Assembly (NCBI RefSeq): GCF_027579695.1
Contig: NC_083589.1
Span: 38,789,835-38,853,834 of the forward strand
Direction of reading: 5' to 3'
DNA length: 64,000 nt
Origin: Neoarius graeffei
Taxonomy: Eukaryota > Chordata > Actinopteri > Siluriformes > Ariidae
Part shown: piece after piece, positions 59,501-64,000 of the stretch
How positions within the stretch are numbered: the first letter of the stretch is position 1
Layout: every line of letters begins with the position of its first letter
Notes under the pieces: model-generated
Database searches by the model: none
Told to the model about the DNA's origin: nothing
What the model saw: the letters and a program-made list of their open reading frames with translations, nothing else
Made by a program: the position numbers and the translations under genes

Positions 59501-62500
59501 CCACAAGGTCTCCGGTGCCTGTTGTGGCGGCAATCCCCAAACCCAGTGGTGGACACCAGAAGTAAGGGATGCAGTCAAGCTGAAGAAGGAGTCCTATCGG
59601 GACATGTTGGCCTCCGGGACTCCTGAGGCAGCTGATGGGTATCGGCAGGCCAGGCGTGCCGCAGCTCGGGCAGTTGCGGAGGCAAAAACTTGGAACTGGG
59701 AGGAGTTCGGTGAGGCCATGGAGGAGGACTATCAGTTGGCCTCAAAGAAATTCTGGCAAACCATCCAGCGCCTCAGGAGGGGGAAGCAGTACTCTGCCAA
59801 CACTGTTTACAGTGCGGGTGGGGAGCTGTTGACCTCAACTGGGGACATTGTCGGGCGGTGGAAGGAATACTTCGAGGATCTCCTCAATCCCACTGTCACG
59901 TCTTCCATTGAGGAAGCAGAGGCTGATGACTCAGAGGTGGACTCATCCATTACCCAAGCCGAAGTCACTGAGGTGGTTTGCAAGCTCCTTGGTGGCAAGG
60001 CACCGGGGGTGGATGAGATCTGCCCTGAGTATCTCAAGTCTCTGGATGTTGTGGGGCTGTCTTGGCTGATACACCTCTGCAACATTGCGTGGCAGTCGGG
60101 GACAGTGCCTCTGGAGTGGCAGACTGGGGTGGTGGTCCCTCTTTTTAAGAAAGGGGACCAGAGAGTGTGCTCCAATTATAGGGGAATCACACTTCTCAGC
60201 CTCCCAGGGAAGGTTCACTGCAGGGTACTGGAGAGGAGAATTCGGCCAATAGTCGAACCTCGGATCCAGGAGGAACAATGCGGTTTTCGTCCTGGTCGTG
60301 GAACACTGGACCAGCTCTATACCCTTCATAAGGTGCTCAAAGGTTCATGGGAGTTTGCCCAACCAGTCCACATGTGCTTTGTGGATCTGGAGAAGGCATT
60401 CGACCGTGTCTCTCATGGTATTCTGTGGGGGGTGCTTCAGGAGTATGGGGTTCGGGGCTCTTTGCTAAGGGCTGTCCAGTCCCTGTACGAATGGAGCAGG
60501 AGTCTGGTTCACATTGCCGGCAGTAAGTCAGACCTGTTCCCAGTGCATGTTGGACTCTGGCAGGGCTGCCCTTTGTCACCGGTTCTGTTCATAATTTTTA
60601 TAGACAGAATTTCTAGGCGCAGTCAGGGGCCGGAAGGAATCCTGTTTGGGAACCACAGGATTTCATCTCTGAATCTACAGATGTTGTTGTCCTGTTGGCT
60701 TCTTCAAACCAGGACCTTCAGCATGCACTGGGGCAGTTTGCAGTCAAGTGTGAAGCGGCTGGGATGAGAATCAGCACCTCCAAGTCCGAGGCCATGGTTC
60801 TCGACCGGAAAAGGGTGGCTTGCCCTCTCCAGGTTGGTGGAGAAGTCCTGCCTCAAGTGGAGAAGTTTAAGTATCTTGGGATTTTGTTCACGAGTGAGGG
60901 AAGGATAGAGCGTGAGATCAATAGGCGGATCGGTGCAGCCTCCGCAGTGATGCGGTCGCTTTACCGGTCCGTCGTGGTGAAGAAGGAGCTGAGCCAAAAG
61001 GCGAAGCTCTCGATTTACCGGTCGATCTACGTTCTGACTCTCACCTATGGTCATGAGCTTTGGGTAATGACCAAAAGAACAAGATCGTGGATACAAGCGG
61101 CCGAAATGAGTTTCCTTCACAAGGTGGTTGGGCGCTCCCTTAGAGATAGGGTGAGAAGCACAGTCACTCGGGAGGAGCTCGGAGTAGAGCCGCTGCTCCT
61201 CCACATCGAGAGGAATCAGCTGAGGTGGCTCGGGCATCTCTTTCAAATGCCTCCTGGACGCCTCCCTGGGGAGGTGTTCCAGGCATGTCCCCCCGGGAGG
61301 AGGCCCCAGGGAAGACCCAGGACACGCTGGAGGGACTATGTCTCTCGGCTGGCCTGGGAATGCCTCGGTGTTCTTCCCGAGGAGCTGGCCAAGGTGTCTG
61401 GGGAGAGGGAAGTTTGGGCTTCCATGCTCAGACTGCTGCCTCCACGACCCGGCCCCGGATAAGCGGATGAAGATGAGACAAGACAAGATTTATGCAGCAT
61501 ACAAGAGTCAAGGATGGAGATACTATCCACTCAATTTATTTAAAAATAAAGGCTCTGCGTTAAACATTTTACTCCGCTTTAAACGTTTCCTGTTTCTGTG
61601 AAACTATTTGCCATAAATCATTCAATCATTTTTTCATTTTCAGGAGCTGCTTTATCCTGGTCAGGGTCCTGGGGATATTGGGTGCTAGGAAGGAATGCAC
61701 CCTGCACAGGACACCATGCACACACATACACATCTAGGTGAAAGTTTATGTTGTCACCCCACCTACCTGCTCGTTTTTGGCTGGTGGAAGGAAACCTGAG
61801 AACCCAGAGGAAAACTCACATGGAGAACATTCACATCTCACAAACAGACAGCAACCTGAGCTAACATAGTGTCACATGATGTCAATATAAATAACCTTGT
61901 TCCTGGAAGGCCAGAGTTTGTTAGCAAATAAAATGAAATAAACAGCATCATGAAGACCAAGGAGCTATCAAAACAGATAATGGCACAACCTAGAGATAAA
62001 TTATTTTTGCCACATCACCCAAATTCTAAAAAAAGACCAACCTTTCCAGTAGATTTCACTCCTTTCCAGATGCAGAAGTAGCAGAGGATCCAGGCCACAA
62101 GCAGACACAAGGCCAGATCCCAATTCAGGGAGCCCATATGGTTGATACCCGAGGAGAGTCGCAACACCCTTCTCCTGTTTCCATGCACCAAATAGACATT
62201 ATTTCACTTAGACCGCATCCCTGTTATACCCAGATATACAGTCAAATACAAAAGGTTTGCAAACCCTTAGTACAAAATGAAGACAGTTTTATACTAGCAG
62301 GATATTTAATGAGTTTGGCTTCACAGATGTTCCTTCATCACAAGTTGTGTATGTGAAGGTATTAATAGTGGGAAAACAATTATGAATGAATATTCTTTGA
62401 TAATTTGTATGCCCACTGCCTGTGACTTCTCTCGGGTTCTCCTGCCATCTTTTCAGTCCCTTCATTCACAACATTACATTACATGCATTTAGCAGACGCT

Positions 62501-63962
62501 CTTATCCAGAGCAACGTACAACGAACACACACACACCCAGCACCTGGGGAGCAGTTGGGGGTTAGGTGCCTTGCTCAAGGGCACTTCAGCCATGGATTTT
62601 CCTGCTGGTCCAAGGAATCAAACCAACAACCCATTGGGCCCCAAGGCTCCTTCTCTAACTTTTAAGTCATGGCTACCCATTCAACCCATTTTTTCCTGAA
62701 ATATCAGATCAAACTTGCTTGAACAATTTATCCCCTTCTACTTACCATATCTGTTATAATACTGTCTTCTTCAGACCAGGTTTCAAAAACAAGATTTTAT
62801 TTTGGATTCCTTTCTCGTTGCAGGATGTATCCCATTTCATTTGTTCATTTCTTGAAATTCGATCATGTAGTGGTAAATTTGAACATGCAGGGGCAGCATG
62901 GTGGTGCAACGGTGAGTGTTGCTGCCTCACAGCTTCAGGATCTCTTCCTGAACTGCCTGGAATATCACATGTTCTTCTACGTGTGTGTGTGTGGGGGGGC
63001 TGTTTTCTCTGGCTTCTCAGGTTTCATCCCACCTCCTAAAATCATGCTTGTACTGTACTCTGCTCTACCCTAAATTTCCCTGAGGGATGAATGAGTGTGC
63101 GAATGTGTATGTGCACGGTGCCCTGTGATAGAGTCATGTAACATCCATGGCATATTCTTGGCCTACTCCCAATGACGCTAACCAGGTTAAAGCACTTACT
63201 ATTGATGAATGAATGAATGAATTACTTAAAGCTAGGGTAGGTAATTTTGGAGAAACCAGCTTAAGTAAGCTAGATTTTGAAGATATCCAACTGAAAAAGT
63301 CCACCCCTTCCCTTCAGCCCTCCCTCCAAAGCTACTCTTCCAAAACACATGAACGCACACTGCCTGACTACTGCTGGAGAACGAGTCCATGAGAGAGAGC
63401 ATTGGGGGAGCATAGTGTGTCGTTGTCATATCCAACTACCTCGTGTCTAATTCATATGTCAGAAAACACCTAGCATTATCATAATGAATGTAAACAACGA
63501 ACATGGCTATTGTTCGTACTCACAGATGTCGACTAGCTCGCTAGCTTTAGCAATAAGTCTGCCTAGCCTTGTGGAAGACTCTGGTCACATGCTATGAGTG
63601 CACAGGCAAAGTGCGCATAGGAACATAAAAATTATGTTCCCTAGCATTAATGTAACACAAGTAATTTTCCTTTCTTTCACTCAAACTACAGGATGCAAAC
63701 TTTTATAGTTGACTGTAAAAGTAACTACACCTCACATTCTGTAATCCAAACCTCACACGAAGTTGCAATAGAAAAAAACACATTATCTGCTTATTTTCTA
63801 AAGTCTTAATAGAGAACATGATATATATTTTTTTGCAGAAAACAAAAGCAACTAGTCCACCTTTTTGCACTTACTCCCAAAATTCAATGACAGGAGACGT
63901 AGCATTAGCAGGCACTGTGATGTTGACTGAATCATTCTTCTTATGGAATTCCACACAAGTAT
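38427..63962 (-). CDS. slc6a13: slc6a13-like GABA/taurine-type transporter (3' 11 coding exons; 5' part outside window)
   Basis: This is an SLC6 Na+/Cl--dependent transporter of the plasma membrane. Closest recalled relatives are GAT2 (SLC6A13), then GAT3 and BGT1, which move GABA, taurine or betaine (family knowledge). Eleven exons (88, 133, 135, 104, 125, 113, 138, 103, 101, 171 and 150 nt) join in frame with GT/AG sites and give 452 residues plus stop. They start in extracellular loop 2, with two N-glycosylation sequons (NIT and NAT), and cover TM3 to TM12 and a 49-residue cytoplasmic tail. Signatures include WKGVKSTGK, the unwound TM6 segment ([20 protein letters not shown]), LGLDSQFVCVE in TM8-9 and [11 protein letters not shown] before TM11. 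Human GAT2 is about 602 residues, so about 150 N-terminal residues are missing. The exact paralog among slc6a11, 12 and 13 needs a tree. Confidence 0.88.
38711..38881 (-). CDS. slc6a13: slc6a13-like exon (TM12)
   Basis: 171 nt, phase 0. It encodes [20 protein letters not shown], then [20 protein letters not shown] and a basic stretch ending KGTLKE. Confidence 0.92.
39098..39198 (-). CDS. slc6a13: slc6a13-like exon (TM11)
   Basis: 101 nt. It encodes [20 protein letters not shown] then [13 protein letters not shown]. The donor is GTGAGA. Confidence 0.92.
39483..39585 (-). CDS. slc6a13: slc6a13-like exon (TM10)
   Basis: 103 nt. It encodes [20 protein letters not shown] then [14 protein letters not shown] plus G. 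Confidence 0.92.
39716..41344 (+). mobile_element. Tc1-like family 3, decayed
   Basis: 1629 bp with ends CAGTGCCCTTCATGATTATT and GGAGGGCACTG and TA at both sides (39714-39715 and 41345-41346). It lies in the slc6a13-like intron between the TM9 and TM10 exons. Confidence 0.85.
40450..41160 (+). pseudogene. Tc1-like transposase remnant, family 3
   Basis: Broken pieces in shifting frames: [37 protein letters not shown], then a [17 protein letters not shown]-like part and [17 protein letters not shown]. Several frameshifts and stops make it non-functional. Confidence 0.8.
41347..41669. repeat. Interspersed repeat family C, copy 1
   Basis: About 323 bp, repeated in reverse orientation at 63226-63568. 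Shared parts are GGCAGACATATTGCTAAAGC at one end and AAAATTACCTACCCTAGCTT at the other. It abuts the right end of the decayed Tc1. Class unknown. Confidence 0.7.
41733..42261. mobile_element. MITE with CACTACCGTTCAAAAGTTTG ends
   Basis: 529 bp, inverted repeats CACTACCGTTCAAAAGTTTG / CAAACTTTTGAACGATAGTG (one mismatch near the end) with TA at both sides. A Tc1/mariner-type non-autonomous element with no coding frame. Confidence 0.85.
42654..42791 (-). CDS. slc6a13: slc6a13-like exon (TM9)
   Basis: 138 nt, phase 0. It encodes [40 protein letters not shown] and LIMLME. Confidence 0.92.
42792..43762. other. slc6a13-like intron, nothing recognised
   Basis: AT-rich, no transposon end identified before 43763. 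Confidence 0.4.
43763..44279. mobile_element. MITE with CCAAAAGTATGTGGACATCT ends
   Basis: 517 bp with left CACCCATATTGCCAAAAGTA and right TACTTTTGGTCATATAGTG and the matching inner GTGGACATCTGA / TCAGATGTCCAC. The left edge is eroded. Non-coding. Confidence 0.78.
44386..44498 (-). CDS. slc6a13: slc6a13-like exon (TM8)
   Basis: 113 nt. It encodes [20 protein letters not shown] then [17 protein letters not shown]. The donor is GTTAGT. Confidence 0.91.
44499..45245. other. slc6a13-like intron, nothing recognised
   Basis: AT-rich sequence with poly-A near 44640. Confidence 0.4.
45246..46165. mobile_element. DNA element with GAGTCC-rich subterminal repeats
   Basis: Both ends carry dense GAGTCC/GAGTCGAG motifs (45260-45390 on one strand, 46000-46150 on the same strand) around a unique core. 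TTGTAGTCGAGT on the left resembles the inverted GTACTACAAG on the right. Probably hAT-like and non-autonomous. Confidence 0.5.
46166..46721. other. slc6a13-like intron, nothing recognised
   Basis: No recognisable features. Confidence 0.4.
46735..47067 (-). mobile_element. tRNA-derived SINE, copy 10 (diverged, head deleted)
   Basis: Minus-strand copy with a CATC/CATT tail instead of CATCT and a deletion of the B-box region between GGGGAGAAC and AACCTTCTTGC. The 13-bp duplication CAGATTATCCAAT at 46722-46734 and 47068-47080 is still perfect. Confidence 0.88.
47102..48706 (+). mobile_element. Tc1/mariner family 1, copy 4
   Basis: 1605 bp with CAACCCCGATTCC inverted repeats and TA duplications (47100-47101, 48707-48708). 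Intron of the slc6a13-like gene, antisense. Confidence 0.95.
47464..48485 (+). pseudogene. Tc1-like transposase, copy 4 (frameshift and catalytic loss)
   Basis: The frame from MGRGSPIPL breaks near 47870, where one G is missing in CTCTGGCCAAGG. Downstream, the second catalytic site reads [11 protein letters not shown] in place of [11 protein letters not shown], so the Asp is Val. [11 protein letters not shown] also differs from [11 protein letters not shown]. Inactive on two grounds. Confidence 0.93.
48709..49152. other. slc6a13-like intron, nothing recognised
   Basis: AT-rich, no features. Confidence 0.4.
49153..49277 (-). CDS. slc6a13: slc6a13-like exon (TM7)
   Basis: 125 nt. It encodes [20 protein letters not shown] then [20 protein letters not shown] and S plus G. 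CAG acceptor and GTACGT donor. Confidence 0.92.
49349..50162. mobile_element. Long-inverted-repeat MITE family D, split by SINE copy 11
   Basis: Left arm (TTTATTAGGAACACCTGCCA ... GTTCACCTCAAGCATTAGAA, to about 49495) is matched in reverse by the right arm (from about 49670: TTCATTCTGATGCTTGAGGT ... CAGGTGTAC). SINE copy 11 interrupts the right arm. No coding frame. Confidence 0.75.
49762..50138 (+). mobile_element. tRNA-derived SINE, copy 11 (inside family D MITE)
   Basis: Full-length plus-strand copy with a perfect 14-bp duplication AGATAACTGAGCAG at 49748-49761 and 50139-50152. Confidence 0.95.
50167..50188. repeat. (GT)n microsatellite
   Basis: Eleven GT units. Confidence 0.9.
50195..50640. 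repeat. Non-autonomous element with AGATAAACTTCATAT repeats
   Basis: The AAGATATGAAGTTTATCT motif near 50211 is inverted near 50295 and 50540 (AGATAAACTTCATAT). An internal CGAATG/CATTCG-type arrangement suggests a foldback element. Limits uncertain. Confidence 0.45.
50641..51124. other. slc6a13-like intron, nothing recognised
   Basis: No recognisable features apart from a GCTAGC-rich spot near 51075. Confidence 0.4.
51138..51517 (-). mobile_element. tRNA-derived SINE, copy 12
   Basis: Full-length minus-strand copy just upstream (plus sense) of the TM6 exon. The 13-bp duplication CCATTTCCACTCA lies at 51125-51137 and 51518-51530; the tail has five CATCT units. Confidence 0.93.
51719..51822 (-). 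CDS. slc6a13: slc6a13-like exon (TM6)
   Basis: 104 nt. It encodes [20 protein letters not shown] then [14 protein letters not shown], the unwound TM6 substrate-site segment. It ends AG before GTATTA. Confidence 0.92.
52146..52652. mobile_element. Interspersed repeat family B, copy 2
   Basis: Reverse-orientation relative of 3564-4086, sharing GGATATGAGC, ATGAGTAGAGAAAAAACAAA, TTTCTCAAAATCCAGTGAAT and GGAATAACTGTTAAG. An ATG here (52241, MAACC then a stop) aligns with the ATG of copy 1. Confidence 0.65.
52807..53536. mobile_element. Non-autonomous element with ACTATATAGTGA subterminal repeats
   Basis: Ends GTCCGAAATCACTCAGTCG and AGTGAGTGATTTTGGCCAC are similar inverted repeats. ACTATATAG palindromes recur near both ends (52845-52885, 53420-53510). 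Superfamily not assigned. Confidence 0.6.
53537..53872. other. slc6a13-like intron, nothing recognised
   Basis: Only a short (CA)n tract near 53612. Confidence 0.4.
53885..54261 (-). mobile_element. tRNA-derived SINE, copy 13
   Basis: Full-length minus-strand copy with a perfect 12-bp duplication CATCGCACAGAT at 53873-53884 and 54262-54273. Confidence 0.94.
54274..54701. other. slc6a13-like intron, nothing recognised
   Basis: AT-rich, no features. Confidence 0.4.
54704..56306 (-). mobile_element. Tc1/mariner family 2
   Basis: 1603 bp with ends CAGTGGTGCTTGAAAGTTTG / CAAACTTTCAAGCACCACTG and TA at both sides. Transcribed in the slc6a13-like gene's sense, inside its intron. Confidence 0.94.
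54924..55940 (-). pseudogene. Tc1-like transposase, family 2, one in-frame stop
   Basis: From [20 protein letters not shown] the frame gives a paired-like HTH, then [12 protein letters not shown] (first Asp), [11 protein letters not shown] (second Asp) and [11 protein letters not shown] (Glu, 34 residues after the second Asp), ending GGHTRY. A TGA at 55287-55289 after NSELYQ cuts the protein between the first and second catalytic residues. Apart from that codon the roughly 338-codon frame is open, so decay is recent. Confidence 0.9.
56311..56875. mobile_element. MITE family D, near full-length copy
   Basis: Left end TACTCACTGGACGTTTTATT and right end AAAGTGGCCGGTGAGTGTA pair imperfectly. The interior shares GCAGCAGCACAATGCATAAA and TTCACTTCAAACATCAGAAT with the copies at 37180 and 49349. 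It begins four bases after the Tc1 family 2 element. Confidence 0.75.
56876..57365. other. slc6a13-like intron, nothing recognised
   Basis: AT-rich, no features. Confidence 0.4.
57366..57500 (-). CDS. slc6a13: slc6a13-like exon (TM4-TM5)
   Basis: 135 nt, phase 0. It encodes [40 protein letters not shown] and LADPQ. Confidence 0.92.
57501..57920. other. slc6a13-like intron, nothing recognised
   Basis: AT-rich, no features. Confidence 0.4.
58188..58571 (+). CDS. THAP-domain reading frame (transposon-derived candidate)
   Basis: A 127-residue open frame from [20 protein letters not shown]. It shows the THAP zinc-finger pattern C-x4-C ... W ... C-x2-H: CVFGQC (Cys5, Cys10), [30 protein letters not shown], then the C-terminal [14 protein letters not shown], over about 85 residues. 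THAP domains bind DNA. They occur in host THAP proteins and in P-element and Kolobok transposases. After KEGAVPTI the frame continues without recognisable domain and stops at 58571. A later frame around 58735-58838 ([13 protein letters not shown] before a GTAAGC) could be a further exon. It lies antisense inside an slc6a13-like intron. Whether it is a gene, a transposon exon or a relic is open. Confidence 0.7.
   Translation: MPRRCVFGQCSNMTEGGFTLHSWPKNVQTAKIWTRFASSRAHWVAMKWSLLCSAHFTEDSYATSDLLRSVGYKPVLKEGAVPTIKEKESIYLFIFKVSSVAPVLLEHEPRVVGKTQDGTERDISLGQ
59331..61487 (+). mobile_element. 5'-truncated non-LTR retrotransposon (LINE)
   Basis: About 2.16 kb, flanked by a 9-bp duplication ATTTATGCA (59322-59330, 61488-61496). 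It carries reverse-transcriptase domains and ends in a GATGAGACAAGACAAG simple tail. The 5' endonuclease region is missing. Clade not assigned. It sits within the THAP-bearing segment. Confidence 0.85.
59335..61462 (+). pseudogene. LINE reverse transcriptase, frameshifted and missing an active-site Asp
   Basis: The first frame runs to about 60680 and shows [91 protein letters not shown] and [20 protein letters not shown], which are RT motifs 0 to 4. At the expected FADD motif the frame shifts, and the other frame reads [10 protein letters not shown], so the second Asp is Val. It then continues as [40 protein letters not shown] and the C-terminal [20 protein letters not shown] to a stop at 61462. 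Not active. Confidence 0.88.
61627..61870 (-). repeat. Degraded SINE/LINE tail relative
   Basis: Segments such as GAGCTGCTTTATCCTGGTCA, AGGAAACCTGAGAACCCAGA and CATGGAGAACATTCA follow the order of the dominant SINE's minus strand, but strongly diverged and lacking the head. Confidence 0.5.
62042..62174 (-). CDS. slc6a13: slc6a13-like exon (TM3)
   Basis: 133 nt. It encodes [20 protein letters not shown], then the TM3 stretch [18 protein letters not shown] and VKSTGK. Confidence 0.9.
62473..62672 (+). repeat. Teleost interspersed repeat (GCATTTAGCAGACGC type)
   Basis: GCATTTAGCAGACGCTCTTA, CCTTGCTCAAGGGCAC and an AATCAAACC segment follow the order of a repeat common in fish genomes (from memory). 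A degraded relative lies at 13781-13905. Confidence 0.6.
62885..63220 (+). repeat. Degraded tRNA-like SINE relative
   Basis: GGGGCAGCATGGTGGTGCAA and GCTGCCTCACAGCTTCAGGA resemble the dominant SINE head. GTGCCCTGTGATAG follows and a GAATGAATGAATGA tail ends it. Old copy of a related family. Confidence 0.55.
63226..63568. repeat. Interspersed repeat family C, copy 2
   Basis: Reverse-orientation relative of 41347-41669: AAAGCTAGGGTAGGTAATTT at one end and GCTTTAGCAATAAGTCTGCC at the other, with CGCACACTGCCTGA inside. Confidence 0.7.
63569..63874. other. slc6a13-like intron, nothing recognised
   Basis: AT-rich, no features before the most 5' exon. Confidence 0.4.
63875..63962 (-). CDS. slc6a13: slc6a13-like exon (extracellular loop 2)
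   Basis: 88 nt, AAAG acceptor and GTAAGT donor. It encodes [20 protein letters not shown] then TSPVIEFW, with NIT and NAT sequons. It is the most 5' exon in the window. Confidence 0.87.
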
Positions 63963-64000
63963 CTTTCAAAGAAAAAGAAAACACACACACACACAAGTAA

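Overview
The window is eukaryotic, almost certainly a teleost fish. It carries spliced vertebrate genes with canonical GT/AG introns, many Tc1/mariner, Harbinger-like and LINE/SINE insertions, and long TA and GA microsatellites. The repeat mix (several Tc1 families plus one young, dense tRNA-derived SINE) suggests an otophysan such as a catfish. That narrower placement is inference.

Two host genes lie in tandem on the minus strand. (1) Positions 32732 down to 1723 hold the first 14 coding exons of usp15, a ubiquitin-specific protease. They run from the ATG through the DUSP and ubiquitin-like region to the first half of the catalytic domain, with Cys box, Asp-rich box and one zinc-ribbon CxxC. 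The rest, including the His box, lies beyond position 1. Upstream is a compact promoter with CCAAT boxes, a CRE-like site and a ZNF143-like motif. (2) Positions 63962 down to 38427 hold the last 11 coding exons of an SLC6 neurotransmitter transporter closest to GABA transporter 2 (slc6a13-like), from extracellular loop 2 to the stop codon. Its 5' exons lie beyond 64000. The intergenic space (about 32.9-38.35 kb) holds only repeats that I can recognise. All 25 exons join in frame with canonical splice sites, so both genes look intact over the visible part.

The remainder is introns packed with mobile DNA. There are 13 copies of one roughly 375-bp SINE, most with clear target-site duplications. 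One Tc1 family has four copies: one open (23.2-24.8 kb), one with a lost stop codon (7.6-9.2 kb), one frameshifted and split by a SINE (34.7-36.7 kb), and one frameshifted with a lost catalytic Asp (47.1-48.7 kb). A second Tc1 family (54.7-56.3 kb) has one in-frame stop, and a third (39.7-41.3 kb) is decayed. Two Harbinger-like elements are nested (25.57-27.75 kb), the inner one carrying a Myb/SANT-like reading frame. Also present are a 5'-truncated L1 end (4.4-5.5 kb), a 5'-truncated LINE with a damaged reverse transcriptase (59.3-61.5 kb), a THAP-domain reading frame (58.19 kb) possibly from a Kolobok-type element, and about a dozen MITE-like inverted-repeat elements.

I found no bacterial-type operon, CRISPR array, phage or other dedicated genetic system. 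The most interesting material is the nested-transposon archaeology, the THAP/TTAA candidate, a MITE with a tRNA-like Pol III promoter, and the Tc1-derived element that keeps only a DNA-binding reading frame.
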